Source: Cucumis sativus
Taxonomy: Eukaryota > Streptophyta > Magnoliopsida > Cucurbitales > Cucurbitaceae
Reading direction: 5' to 3'
Length of the DNA: 64,000 nucleotides
NCBI RefSeq assembly: GCF_000004075.3
Contig: NC_026657.2
Span: 38,612,732 to 38,676,731 of the forward strand
Position numbers and translations under genes: made by a program
The notes under the pieces: generated by a model
Database searches by the model: none
The model's input: only the letters and a program-made list of their open reading frames with translations
Told to the model about the DNA's origin: nothing
Shown here: in pieces, positions 49,540 to 63,400 of the stretch
How positions within the stretch are numbered: the stretch's first letter is position 1
Layout of the letters: every line of letters begins with the position of its first letter

Positions 49540-51848
49540 TGGCTCACCCACGTGCATTTATCAACTTTAAATTTGTTATTTTACCTAACTCTCTTTTCTA
49601 CTATGTTCTTGATATCTCCATTCATCACTTATCGTCATCGACTACTGTTGTCACACTTTGTCAACATACTCCAACGATCACTTTTCATGTGGCCAACTCC
49701 AATGAACAAAATATGGGTTCTAGTAACTCTGAGTGATCATCGGTCGGTCAGAGTACAAAATCAATCTTGAACCGACTATAATCAGTTTAGTAAAGTGTCC
49801 AACATACTTTGACATCAATAGATAAGGATCGGTTTGGTTTTTCGGTTTATCATGCTCACCTTTACTATAAACCATCTCTAACAGTAATTTAAGTGAAAAC
49901 GATTCACTACTTTTCTCATATATTGTTTTTATGGAATTCAAATATTATCTACACCCTCCGGGATTTTATTTGGTTTTAGTATATTAATTTAGGTGGTCAA
50001 TTTAAACCAATGATACAAATTTTAATCAATAGAAACAAATCATGTATTAATATTGACAAAGACGCTAAACCTAATTGTAATTAGGCTTATTATCTTCTCC
50101 TTAGATTACTCATAATGTTAGCTCGTAATAGAATAAATAAATAACAAACTTGAGGTGAAAAAGGAGTTCGAGTTAAAATAACTAACTAAAAAAAATTAAC
50201 TGATATCCGAGTCTTGTATTTTTTTAGAAGGGATTCAAGTTGATATATATATCAATTAGCAATGAAAAAATTAAATATAATAAACATTTTATTAGATGAA
50301 CTTCTTTAAAACAAAATGACATACATAAAATAAGTTGGGGACAAACTAAATTGATCATGATTTTTGAGAGCTTTCTCTTTAGTTTGAGAGTAGTTTCTAG
50401 GGGAGTGAGAGGTTCATGAGTTGCCCTAATTAAGTCTATAAAGTTACTTCTTATTTCAAATTACTTTATTTGTTATATACTTTTTATTATTGGTTTAAAA
50501 AAACCATAATTGAAAAAGTAAAGAAAGTAACATCTTAATTTTTATTTTTTTTTAAGATTTTGGGTAAGAGTTCATTCGTTGTATTAAAATACGGAGATAA
50601 ATTAGGGTTAAAGCAAATTTTTTTTTTTAAGTATTTGATTGTTGTATTTACAATGGTCTCGTGTATGTATGTTTTTTTAAAGCTCGTATATATGTGTACT
50701 TAGAAAACAAATAATTTGGTTTTATTTGTATACAGTTTCTTAAAAGAAAGTTTATTTTAATACTAAAACTTACACCCCACAAAAAAAATGACTAATTTTG
50801 CTCTTATTGTTATTTCCATCAACCATATAAATATCTCAATCTAATTAGTATTTAATGTTAGCCAACCATGTGGCCATCCATCACTAGCACATATAGTTGT
50901 ATGATTTAGTTTTGTTGAATAATTTCAAACCTTTAATTTGAAGTTTCTAACCTTTATGGGTTAATATATGTCTAGATGAATTTTCTAACCAGTACAATAA
51001 CGATAGCAACAACGACAGAGAATTGACTATTATTAACCTCTTGGATCAAAACATATATTAATACTATTGAGTTAAACTCGCTTTGACTAATTAATACATA
51101 TATTTTAGAGATTTTATAGATATCCAATATATATATAAATTTGTAAAATATTAAATTCATTTGGGGGCGTAGTTGTCTTTCTTTTTCCTTCATTAATTTA
51201 GTATATAGTTGATGGTTGGATTATCATTATTCTAGCTCTAAGGTTTCGTTTTCGTTTGACAGATATTTAGATTTTAAAATTTTAAACTTATAAATACGTA
51301 AGGTGTACTTGAAGTTTATTTGTTGTGTGTAATTATAGAAAATCACTTGAGTTTTAAAAAAAACCCTAACGTTAAACTATTTATTGTTTTTAAATTTTAA
51401 TTAATAATTAATTCATATGTTTGTAAAGGAAAGACCACGATAATATATAAAGATGTGATTAGAAACATAGTTTTTTTTAATAACACATATAAATTTTGTT
51501 TTTTATAAACAAAGATTTAAAAAGTGATTAATAAAACATAAAAATAAAAGCAAATTTGAATAGTTATCAAATCCAACCTAAATAATTATCAATACAAGAG
51601 AGAGGATATGCTATTTATTATTAAACTAAAGTAGCAAACTACACACATGTCACTCAAAAGCAGCATTTCACAATTTACTACCATGATAACTAATAACATT
51701 AGAGTTACATTAAAGTCCTTACATTAGAAAAAAAGTGTATTACATGACCTATTGATATAATATTACAATGAAAAGTATTTCATGTTTATTCAAACCTACA
51801 TGTGCCACGTGGACCAATCACAAACACACAAATAAGTTTCCAAATTTT
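49540..51848. other. Intergenic, AT-rich
   Basis: No supported gene. Plus-strand frames at 49.4-49.8 kb lie over the ASI1 promoter and lack family features. The block near 49730 (gatcatcggtcggtcagag) resembles the repeated unit at 54.7 kb (gtcatcggtcgatcaaag). The bases next to 51848 should be the 3' UTR of the BURP gene. Confidence 0.6.
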
Positions 51849-53622
51849 CTAGTATTTTGAAACCCATACAACATGGTCTTCTGGAAGAAAATGGCAAACT
51901 GGAACTGTCCCTGGCTTCACCTTCAACACCTGAAAAGCCAAATGCTTTGGATTCCAATCTGACGTGTCGGTGTGACACACGGCTGCCACGTCAGCTTTAG
52001 TTCCATCGGCACCCAACAAGCTAACCTTGTAAACACGGGTGTGTTGTGCGTAATGACAATAAAACACTGCATATGGATAGCTCAACTTATGACACGCAAC
52101 TGCAGAGTCTGTTACTGATGATTTCTTCGTCAAATTTACAACAGTAAACGCTTGCAAATTTGTATCTTTCTCGACTTCTGTCGAGACCAATGTCACCTTC
52201 TTTCCCATCTTAGAAGTACTGAAATCAACCATGGACTCCAACGACGTAGCGCAGAACTTATCTTCACTGACAATGCCAGGTGCTTCGCATTGGTCAATCG
52301 TGTTTCGAATCGACTCAGCTTCGAGACTTGTGGGAGGAATGGAGAAGTGGGTGAGGATTTGGGGCAGTTTTTGGGAAGAGAAAGGGAGTGATTTGGCAAC
52401 ACGACGTGGCAAGAACTTAGTTGTTGTTGTTGTTTGTTTAGGGAAATGAAGGGTGAATTTAGACCTAGGGTGGAGATCTTTTTCAAGAAAGAAAAGGACT
52501 GTATTTGGGTCATCGTGAACTTGGGTTTCTGTGGCTGCGTATTTATAAACAAAGGGACTGGAGCCCGGTTTAACTCCAACATAAATCGGTTTACCTTTTC
52601 GACCGGTGTGGACGTTAACGCCTCCATTACCGACGTTAACGCTAGTGCCTCCTTGCTTTGGTTTTGGAGCGTTGACGTTAACTCCGCCTTTTCCGACGTT
52701 AACGGAGGTGCCTTTAGGCTTACCTTTTCCGGTGTTGACGTTTACGCCCCCTTTACCAACATTCACCGAAGTGCTTTTTCCTTCCACAAAATCTAGAAAA
52801 CAAAGTAATTAATTTCTGATTTTTACTCAAGTTGCTTCACGTGGTATAAAATATAAATTTTGCTCAAGGAAGGTATGTATTAACAAATAAAAAAATGGAT
52901 AAAAATATTTACAAAATATATTAAAATTTTAAACTTTACAAAATATAAACTTCTAATTATTTTTATAAATATTTTGAGATCAAACATCAAACTATGAGGT
53001 TGATCGTACAAATGTATTTCAGTTCAATTATGTTTTATAAAAAAAATGTGTTTGAAAATATAAACAAAGTAATTTTTTAAAGTTACAATTTAGCACAAGA
53101 TTCTTTTTCAAAAAGAGATTTTGGAATAATTTAAACAAAATTTTCACATCCAAACTCACTTAAAAAACATATGCTTCTAATAATACAAACTAATCCAATT
53201 TTGATTCACTACCAAACTGCTTATAACAATTTCAAAATAACCTTCTAATTGTTTCAAATTAATTTTTAAAATATTTTTATTAATTCCTCAAAATCAATTA
53301 TATAGCAACCATATCTATTTTAGATGTTAGACTATTTCAAAATAACCATATACCAACCCGAACCAAGGAGACTTTCAATAGCTTTGGGGATAGGAGTGTT
53401 TGGCAAGGCAGAATCCCAATACTGTTGAGGGGAGACGTGGATATCATCAGCAGCAGCAACAGCATAACTACAAACAATTCCAAGCTGCAATAAAAAAACA
53501 TAATTTAGAATTAAAAACCATATAAATGACAAAGAGATAATCATAATATATAATAACATTACAAAATAAAATTGGCTTACGGAGATAAGTAGAAGAAGTA
53601 GAAGTGAAAAACGAGACTCCAT
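51849..53622 (-). CDS. RD22-like BURP-domain protein
   Basis: Three exons (complement): 53581-53622, 53358-53484, 51849-52792; 370 aa. A signal peptide (FSLLLLLLISLGIVCSYAVA) leads to the segment QQYWDSALPNTPIPKAIESL, the usual BURP-family region after the signal. Next come about four SVNVGKGGVNV-type repeats (residues ~65-115), the RD22 hallmark. The BURP domain begins near VLFFLEKDLHPRSKF and ends with the full motif CH-X10-CH-X25-CH-X25-CH, closing at VCHFLPEDHVVWV. All eight Cys/His residues are present, so it is intact. RD22-type proteins are secreted or wall-associated and induced by drought, salt and abscisic acid; the exact role of this copy is inferred. A TATA element lies about 85 bp upstream. 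Exon 2/3 phase joins GAT (Asp) across the intron. Confidence 0.95.
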
Positions 53623-53704
53623 TGAAGCAAACAAACCACAAAAGCTCAAACCAAACTATACCAAATAAGTTAAAAGGATATGGAAATGAGTGGGAGAGGT
53701 TTAA

Positions 53705-53710
53705 TTTATA
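53705..53710 (-). promoter_or_regulatory. TATA box of the BURP gene
   Basis: On the minus strand CCCTTATAAATTAAACC contains TATAAA at 53705-53710, 83 bp upstream of the start codon at 53622. This implies a leader of about 50 nt. Confidence 0.6.
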
Positions 53711-54672
53711 AGGGGAGAAGAAATGCAAAGTTTGTCAAAAGAGTATAACTTCCAACTGCTTCCGCCTCAACAACTTAAATGGGCTATTATGTCGTATGGG
53801 ACAGGTGGATTTAACAACACAATTTCAAAATGGTACTACATCACTGCACTACACTACCCATCTTTAATAAAATCTTAACTTTTTCGGGTTAGGATACATA
53901 GAAGTGACTAATTTTACGAGATAATTTGTTTGATGTCAAAAGAATTTGTAGAAAATTAATTCATAATCGCATAGTAACCTCTTAATTAATTATTGTAACG
54001 TGGGTGTTATAGTTTAATGTTTATTATTGATATTTAGAATTTAAACACGGTAATTTAATAAAATTATCATAAATAATTAATAGGGTATAAATATTTTATG
54101 AACAAATTTATTGTAATATCAACATGTTTAGTTAATGTTTAAACTTATTTAGGACGGTTCGTGTATTTTTTAATAACAGTTGTACAACTCTCTTAGTTAG
54201 TTATTAAGACTATGTTCTTTTATACTGTGGATTGATAGCTATTTTTAAAAGCTTTATTGATTTCTTTCATGTTTTCTATCCAAACTTTTTTTAAAAAAAA
54301 CAAATTTTAAAAAGGAGACATTCTAAAAAATAGTAAAATATTAAAACTACTTACAAAATTAGTCAAACTCTCTTTTAACTTTTTTTTTTTTTTTTGCTAC
54401 ATTTTGTAAATAGTTTTTTTTTCTATTCATGACAAATTTTTCTTTTTAAAACCTATTATTTATTGCTTTAGATAATTACCATAATAAGAGAATTTAGAGC
54501 ATAATTATAAAATATTAGCTAAACTAAATAATTAAACTTCTAATTTAAACCATACATTCATTAATAAAGTGTGAATATGTTCCCCAAAATTACGGGGCAT
54601 GTCAACACTCATTAATAAAGTGTGAATATCCTTTTTAGTGCCCAACAAAAAAAAAAGAAAGAAAAGCGTGAA

Positions 54673-54810
54673 TATCTTATAAATGCTCGAGTATATTCTA
54701 AACATTATCTATAGTTATTAGTCATCGGTCGATCAAAGTTGTTTATCTTATAAATGCTTGAGTACATTCTAAACATTATCTATAGTTAGTAGTCATCGGT
54801 CGATCAAAGT
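54673..54810. repeat. 71-bp tandem duplication
   Basis: Copies at 54673-54743 and 54744-54810 share tatcttataaatgct-gagta, attctaaacattatctatag and agtcatcggtcgatcaaagt, with few substitutions. It lies about 1 kb upstream of the BURP gene. Confidence 0.9.
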
Positions 54811-55106
54811 CATTTTTTCAAATAAAATGTTATCTGATCGATTATGGTAGGTCTAATTTTATTCATCGACTCAGTTTTTTTTTTTATCTTAGAGTTAAAA
54901 ACAAGTGAGGTTCCAAAAAGCACTCAATTATTACAACTACAACGATAAAGCAGAAATATTTCTCTTCAAAATCACGAGAATACCCCTAAAGAATTTAAAA
55001 CCAACTAGGGTTTCTTTTAGTATAACTAATTAATTTAAACCAACGAGTTAGTGCCGCGTTTTCCGGTTCTACACCCAATCACTTTCTGCCACGTCTTTGT
55101 TGTAAA

Positions 55107-55168
55107 TATAATTGATTTTTCTTAAATACATTTATTATATAATTGATTTTCCTTAAATACATTTATTT
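55107..55168. repeat. 31-bp tandem duplication
   Basis: tataattgattttycttaaa, then tacatttat, occurs at 55107 and 55138 with a single T/C difference. Confidence 0.85.
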
Positions 55169-58100
55169 AAATATTTGGTAAACATAGTTTATTTTATTTA
55201 ATGTTATGTTTCATTATAATTTTCATAATTCAACTGTGAAATCAAATTATACATAAACAAGATTCAAATCCATAATCTTGGAACTTTCAATGGAAACAAC
55301 CACAGTATCAAAAGCATAATTTAATAACAACAAATTATTATTTAATATATATTATAATTTAATACTCTAAAATTAGTATTAAAATACAAAAATTGAGGAT
55401 GTGATAGAGGCACGTGCCCCTAGTCCCTTAATAAATTTGTTCCTGTATGGAACACCTCTACAATGGATCCACTTTTTATATATTATGTTTGATTTCAATA
55501 TGCTTTCAATGGAGGACTTGTGACTATACAAAATTTATTTTAGTTCAACGGTATTATATAGTAAAGATAGAAGCTCATGTGTATAAGATGAAAGGTTATG
55601 TTAATTGTCAATGAACTAAACTATCATAATACTTGTTAGTATGGAAAATAACTAAGGTCATTAGTTGACGTGAAATAAATATTATTTAAAAATGTTGTGC
55701 GGGATGTAAACTAAAATATATTAAATTGTCATTTTGATCCTTATTCTTTTAATGTTATTTTATTTGATCATAGATATTTTAATTTATAAAAATTATTTAG
55801 AAAATAATAATATTTTTTAGAAAAAAAGATTGATAAAATACTAGAAACCTTCTCGCTTTTAAAAAATGCATGCAAACCTCAAATACCAAACTTATGTATA
55901 TTTTTTTATCATCTAGCTGTAAGTTTCGAAATATTGTATTTTGTTTTATTTATGAACTATTATTATCATTTAACTAATTTTGGAAAGACTAAATTTAAGA
56001 TTTATTAAAAGTATATAGATTAAAATTATGCCGTTGAAAGTGTATAATCAAAAATTAATTGAAAAACTTCGAAACGTTAAAAACTAACATGATAATTTAG
56101 TATTTCTTATAATTTAATATTTATAATAAAATATTCACTCGTTGATTCATAATATGATACGTAAAGTATAGTTTACATGACACACATATGGTATAACATT
56201 AAGTTATACATGTATGGTGTAACATTAGTATTTTATAATCATATTTTATGTTTACATGCTTTTCAAGTAAAGGCAAAGAAGCATTAGCGAGAAGAATCTC
56301 GTGACCGATGTTGTTGGTACTCAAGTGTTTGGGATTCTTACTCTAGTTTTCTTATTCTAAATTAAAGTTTTTAGGACTACTCCTACCAAAGCTTCATGAA
56401 ACTTTAATTGTTGCTTTGTATAAACTATATATGAAGTAAACGGTATGAATTTGATCATAATTATCTAGTAAGATCTATGTTTAAATTTAGCGTGCATGAG
56501 GTAATTATGGTAATATTAGGTGTCTTATAAAGTTGGGACGTCACACAAAATTTGACTGAGAAATATTTGTCATTTTAGTATAAAAAATTAGATTCGAATC
56601 ATTCCTCCGACAAAAAGATTTAGAGAGTAATCTAATGTACTGTTTTATATCAATTTGTTGGTTCTAATATATATTCTTATAATGTTACAAGTGGTTTGAG
56701 AAATCAATGGTGAGAATTGATCATTTAGACTCTAGTCCTTCTTTGAACTATGTCATGTGAGGGTTTTGCAAATTTAGTTGGGAAGTCTTAGTGTCTTTAT
56801 TGCAATTTAATATGATTGAGCAACAAGAGAAAAGTCAATTTATTTGGTCTCCAGACTTTATAGAAACAGAAAAGAGAAATCCAAAGTACAAAAAAGATAA
56901 ATGAATTTGTTTGAAATATGTAGTTTCATTTTCTTTAATTTGTTGCAGGACAAAAGATGTAGCTAATTAACTATGCACCATACAACTGCTAGGAGAGACT
57001 GCAGTGTATCAATTAAGTACTTATGAATTGTGGTTGCCGGCCATTCCGGATTTTCCCCAATATTAAATTATCCCATTTCCACCGTTCTTCTTAGATTTTA
57101 AATTATATATTGAAAAATAATTGTAAACCAAAATTTCATATACTATATATCGGTTCGATTTGAGAATAACGTCAACAACTACTTACCCAACTCATATTAT
57201 ATAGGTTTACTGTTGAAAATTTCGGTTTTTTTGAGTTGGATTGAAAAATTCAGTCCAACCGAACTTAACCCGGAATAATAATATATATATGTATATTATT
57301 TTTTATTTAATATTTATGAATAATGTTTGGAATGTTGAATTTTTATGAATGTTTAAAACTTTGAATATATGAATGTTTGAATTTTTTTATGTATGTATTT
57401 ATGAATATGATAGGTATAATTATTTTAAACTTTTCAAACATTAGGAATAAAAAAAAAGAAAAAAAAACCATACAACCCGCGAACCCAATTGATATAATAT
57501 GGAATTTTACTATATTTTATTTTAAAATAAAAAATGTAACATAATTATATTTTGTTAGATGATATAAAATAGTGTATCAATCTTTATTGATGTTCACTGT
57601 GATGGTGTAAAAATTTTTAATCAGTTAATTCTTAGATGGTGCATAGTAGTGTCTTATTACTTGGAGTGCTATATACAAAGGTATTATAAATTTTATAAGG
57701 AAATGACTAATGTATAATAATTATTATTTAAAAAATCAAGCATATACTATAACTAAATGTAAGATATGTTAAAAATGGAGAAAACAAAATTGATCGTTTG
57801 AAAATATATGAATTGAAATCGAACAAATCACAAGATACACGTATATTTTAACCTATAATTTTATTTAGAAAAAAAAAATTATGAGATAAAGGTATGGTCA
57901 TTTAATTATTAAACTTCAAATAATTAGTTTTGGATTTTTGATAAAGTCCTACAAAATTTATATTAGGCCCCCAAAGTTTATTAAAATGGTTATGCATATA
58001 CTTTTTGAAAGTTTCAAAGTGAGGTGATTGACACAAACTCGTTTCTTGATATAAGAAGTTTAAATCTTCGTACTTTACGTGCTATAGTTAAAATATAAAA

Positions 58101-58539
58101 TTGAAAAATTAGAAGGTAAACTTATAATATTACCTAAAAATACATTTAAACAGCTATCATGGTTTGACCAACAGAGACATAGTCTCAATAACTAACTAAA
58201 AGTTCATGGTTCAAATGTTGTAAGTCAGACGGGACTTGTACCGTGAAATTAGACATTATACATGCTCAATAATTTTTTGCTAGATGATTAGCTTAGTTCC
58301 AGAGCTGTTTTGAAGTTGATATGTGGATGGTTTTACTATTTTAATTCCCTATGGATTTGGAAGTCGTTGAACTGCTTTAGTTCAAAGCATTGCTGCTTCC
58401 CTCCCTTCATTAATTTAGCTTATGTATTGACTATTGCATTGAACCCAAATGAATAATTTGCTCTCAACAAAAGGGTTCACAGTTATAAATACAAGAATAG
58501 CAATGGTCGTGTAAACCAACCATCGATTTACTTGTAATA

Positions 58540-59235
58540 ACAAATCATCTTAACCATGAAACTTTTCATCGGGCAACACCTTGGTTTACATATCAGCCAG
58601 TTGAGACGATGAACAAATAGGTAGTGATTTCAGAAATCCTTGAATAATAGTATCCTGAACAAAATGGCGATAGATTTCAATGTACTTAGTGACTGTAATA
58701 GTAGACTAGACATGAGCTAGAAACGGTATAAGCAAATCATTAAGAAAATGTGTAATCCACCGTAACTCACTGGAAACAGCAGAAAAGATTTGTTGGCCGT
58801 ATTAGAATACCTTGACCAGAAATATCGTAAAAGGTGACGGACTGCATCAAGATGAGCTGATCGTGGTTGGACAACAAATTGACTTAATTAGTGACCAACA
58901 AAGGAGATGTCATACAGTGAAATTTGGAGATAAAGTAGCCGTCCAATGAAACGCTGAAAAGTAGAAGCATCATTTGGTGTCGACGTAGGGGATACAAATG
59001 GCTTTGCTGCTAGCAATCCCGAGTCCGCAATACAATTTGTAAACAATATTTACGTTGAAACGACAAATAAAGACTGAGTGGAACGAGATAGTTCAAGGCC
59101 TTAAAATACTTGGCAGCGCCAAGGTCTTTAAGAAGGAAGTGTTGATGAAGAATCATTTTAGTATCTTCAATCCATGCTGGAGATGGGCCAATGATGAGTA
59201 TGTTATCAAAGTAAACCAACAATGGTAACAAAAGA
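58540..59235 (-). mobile_element. Decayed Ty1/copia retrotransposon (end of RT to RNase H)
   Basis: Minus-strand translation gives LLVYFDNILIIGPSPAWIED and FLLKDLGAAKYFKAL (reverse transcriptase palm end) near 59.1-59.23 kb. Then come FQRFIGRLLYLQISLYDISF and AHLDAVRHLLRYF, and finally VQDTIIQGFLKSLPICSSSQ, LADM near 58.58-58.66 kb (end of RNase H). Frames change several times and stops occur. The catalytic Y-x-D-D reads Y-F-D-N, so the enzyme would be dead even without the breaks. The upstream gag, protease and integrase are absent. Confidence 0.88.
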
Positions 59236-60410
59236 TATTGGACCTATGCTTAGAGAAATCAAGTGTACAAAATAACGAAACACCTTAGTTTACTTTTTCC
59301 TGAAAACTTTTCTTAGTACTTTGAACATGTTAGTTATTTTCATTATTCTTATTTCTTGGATATGTATGAAACACAGCAATTGAAGATGGTATTTGTCCTG
59401 TTATTTGTTTTCTTGACATAGTGTTACAGAATCTAAACCATATGTTAGCTATTAAAAGTTGAATGTCTGGGATCACAATCTGCCGTTAATTTAAGTTTTT
59501 TGTACAGTGTACACTTGAGATATTAAATCTCCCAACACATCGTATCACTTCATTAAGATGTCGAATAGAAGAGTTTAGCAGCCATCCAAGTTGTTGAACC
59601 GCAACTTAGTCGCCACCGTCAAAGTCTCCACCTCCATTGGCTGTGCCACCGTCTGAAGCTCCGTGCTCGTTGTTCATCACAACCTCGTTCACTGAGAAGA
59701 ATCGCACGCGAGGGAGAGGGAGAAGGAATCACTGCACATATTCACTGTTAGGGTTTTTCTAAAACTAAAGGGCACTTTGAACTTTTCATATGCTAATTTT
59801 TTACCCAAAATTCATTATTTTTAAAAAGCATCTCAAAAGTCTTTTACCCACCCAAAAAAATCTTGTTTTTTTCCAATTTCCCTACAACTTTGCTATACTA
59901 TACACATCATATTACAAGTTTGGACAAAGGGGGTAAGCTGTCCTTTATCCAGAATATGAATAAATGGGATCCAATTGCTCTAACAACTAATAGCAAACTG
60001 AGAAGAGTATTCACCCACAAGATAACAGTAACTTTCCACCAATCTTCCATTCTATTGAATGTTTGAAGTTTTTAAGTAGGAACGTAATGAAAATTGTGCA
60101 ACTATTAAGCCATTATTGCTAGCATGGTTGCTTTGTTAACTCTCCAAAATTCATGTTCTTGATCAAACAGCTTAGGCTATTCAAGATTCATATTCAATCA
60201 ACACATTCTCATTTTGAGTCAAGATCAAGCAATTCAAATAGCGTTGAGAAGCATCTTCCAGCTGAAACATTTGCATTTACTGTTAATTTTAATAGTAAAA
60301 AGTTCAAAATCATAAGACCGACTTTTCGTGTGTCAATACGTCATTAGGAATCATAACAAACAATGCATTGTACCTGGTTGATTCAAGAAGATGAGGCTGC
60401 AAAAAAAAAT
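59236..60410. other. Intergenic; 3' flank of the EngB gene
   Basis: A GC-richer patch at about 59590-59730 (gttgaaccgcaacttagtcg; gtgccaccgtctgaagctcc) stands out but holds no conserved reading frame; it may be a transposon fragment. The last few hundred bases are probably the EngB 3' UTR. The plus-strand frames near 59.9-60.3 kb lack recognisable features. Confidence 0.5.
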
Positions 60411-63400
60411 TCAGTGCTTGAGCCAGTAGTTCCTCAGCTGAGCAATATGTAGAAGAATTTCATCCCGACCTTGATGGGTGACACTGCTAGTCATAATCCA
60501 CGGCGGAGTCGTTTGGAAAAAACCACTTATAAGTTCCTGAAAGTCGCTCACATTTTCTTCTGGTCTTTTTCCCCCATTCTTTTTCTTCTTCCGTTTGTCA
60601 CATTTCGTGAATATTATCGTCATTGGAATCTATAGAAACCATTCTATGTCAATTTTTCTTGAAAACCAAGACATCAACAATTGAAGTAAAAGCTAAATTT
60701 CTACTATTCATTGTTAAAAAATCACGATGCACTATCTTAAGAAGAGAAATGGGGGTACTCAATCAAAAGAGCAAATTAGCAAAGAGAAAGGAGGACCCAA
60801 TCAGTCAAACGAGACTTTTCAATCAGACTTGGGTTATCAATGGAGGCATGCAACAGAAAGCTTATCTTAGGTTTTTTCCTCTTTTAGCAAATCAAAGGAA
60901 GTCACCTTATTAATTGGAAGATTACATGCTTGCCATAGAAGCGTGTCATGACTAGGCACATTGTTATTAAAAAGAATGGGGAGGTTTGTTTTGGGAAAGT
61001 GATTTCCTTTGGAGAATGGACAGTTGAGCTGCATTTGCTTTTAAGCTTGGTAATGGAGAAAAAAAAGTTGGAAACTTCAAACACTGTTCTAAATGAAGGT
61101 AAATCTTTAGATCTCTTCACGGGCTCTATAATCTCCCTAGTCCCTACTATGATGACGAAGAGCGATATTATACTTTGGATGATTTCCATACTAATTGGAA
61201 CTTGGGTTTTAGAAGAAATCTCAATTATGCACACTTGTCAAACTTTGTTTTCAAAAGGTGAGGGATCTGATTAGAATGGTATTGGAAGAATATTAAGAGG
61301 TATGTGCTAGACCTCCAATCCTTCACACTTGTAAAGAAGAGGCAAGAAGGGAAATTCCCAAAATAATTCATTTGGGGAGCTGAATGGAAAGGAAGGAAAT
61401 ACCTGAGCCAACTTGGTTTGCTGGCATAAATAGGGAATAATTTTTAGGATTGCTGAATTAGGTATCTTTCAGTAAAAGCTAATGTAAGCTTTAAAGGGGA
61501 AGGTTTCCAGCCTTATCAAAGGAGTTGAGTTTATTTCCATCTTTATTTTGTATTTTGCTTTCTTGTTTTCATCTTTGATTGTATGTTAGGTTGTAGAACT
61601 CTTGGTTGATATTGCAATATATTATAGCAGAGTGCTGCCTCTGTTTGGCCATTGTTGGGATTTTTCTGAGTTTCAGGTTGAAGAGTCTTAACAGTACATT
61701 AGCAATGAGTTGAAGGAGTTTGTTAAGTAAATTTGATTATAAATACACTAGGTAAGGTAGGGGAAGGATAAGCAATATTTTGGAATATGAAGTAGGGCTT
61801 GAAAGTATCTCAAGACTGGGAGGGTTCTAGTACCTTGAACACTTGGTTTATCTTATATTTTCATTATCGTTTATCTTTCGATATATTCGAGTTCTATTAG
61901 AATCTTTAGTTGTCAAATTTGACATAAACGAAATTGGCCTTCCCAAGAAAAGGCCTTGTCTCGGTAGGAGGTCTGACGGTCTGTAGCAATGCATACTTCG
62001 AACCTCTTGCAAGAATCTGTTTGTCTTTATTGCTTAGGGATTATCCTCTCTTTTTTTTATTTATAGAAATTGGAAGAGAATCTGAAATTATTCACCACCT
62101 CAGTCTCTCTACTTCTAGAATTTGGTATCTATTATGCTTTTGTATCAGCTCTTGTTTTTGTTATTTTTTGTGGTCGTCTATACTTTCAACTTTTTAAAAG
62201 TTGTCTTTTAAAGAAAACAAAGGATATGCAATTTAAATATTTTCCTTCTATAAGACCCCTAAAACAAAGAGAATATTACCTGATTCTGACCCAACCAACT
62301 AGCATAGTCAAGATCAATTGGTTTGGCAGGAATGCTTGCATCTATGAGAAGGAAAACTGAAACCAATGTGGACCGATTCAGAAAATAGTCTCTGGTAAAC
62401 TTGTTCCAATCTGTTCGGAGTTCCTGTGGTGCAGCTGCATACCTAAAAAGGAGGAAGAAACAAATCTCATTGACATTCATTCATGTAGGAGTCGCACGTG
62501 GAAAAAATTTGGAGAGTGAACTTGTATCCCATCGCTATGCAAATCACTTAAAATTGAGTTTAAGAGTCAGAGATCTTTTGACAAATATCGACGCAACTTG
62601 AAGTTGAGACATACCCATATCCAGGCAAATCGACCAAGTACCAACTATCGTTAATTCGAAAGTGGTTTATGCACTGTGTCTTTCCTGCAAGAAATCACAA
62701 CAATGTTTATGTCCATATCCAAAAACCTGATTAAGTAATAAAACAATAGGGCAAGACTGTCTGTGTCTAAAGAGTACGAGAGATTTCACACATCCAAGAG
62801 GTTTGAAGCTCACATAAACAATGTTTACATGCCAAACTCTTCTCCCCCACTTTTTTCCTTTAACATTGCACACACTTCAACTGTTTTCGTAGGATAACCA
62901 CTTGAGCCTATAATATTTGGTCACCAACGAACCCCCTTGTCACTATTCCTTAGTACATATAGACCCCTTGTACGTCATAACATAAAAGGCATATGGTCCA
63001 ACAACAACTATAATGCAAATAAGTCCTTTCACTTCCAATAATTTAGCTCACATATACGTGTTTACATTCAAAAGCATTCTGTCTTTTCCTTCTATATAGA
63101 CAATCATAAGGCAAATCAGAAAAAGCTTCAGCATCTTTATGTTCATGTATGATATTTGTATCCAAGACGGACTACAAGAGCAGGTTCTCCCTTCCTTCCT
63201 TCCTTTTTTGCTCTGTACCTAACTTACATCCGTAAATTGGATGTGGGTTTAACATGTCTGTCGGATTCTCATGGGGAAAATGATAATTCAAAACAACAAA
63301 AACTTAATGAATAAAGACAGACAATGGAGAGAGATCCAATTAATCGAGCAGATATTTTATAAGGTCAAAATTAATGGCATTGCAGCACCATAGATGTAAT

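Larger units (their letters stand above)
53711..58539. other. Large AT-rich intergenic region
   Basis: No supported gene on either strand. It contains two tandem duplications (54673 and 55107), a repeated cattaataaagtgtgaatat phrase (54559 and 54610), and a motif near 57150-57260 with tcggttcgatttgag and a mirrored gttggattgaaaaattcagt stretch typical of dispersed plant repeats. Bases around 58300-58540 may be the LTR of the adjacent copia relic. Confidence 0.55.

Noticed and set aside
52152..52812. Plus-strand ORFs over the BURP gene, including Thr/Pro-rich repeats
   Set aside because: Antisense shadows; the apparent repeat protein is the complement of the SVNVGKGGVNV repeats.
54559..55168. 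Short repeats as a CRISPR-like array
   Set aside because: Two-copy tandem duplications without regular spacers in a plant nuclear context.
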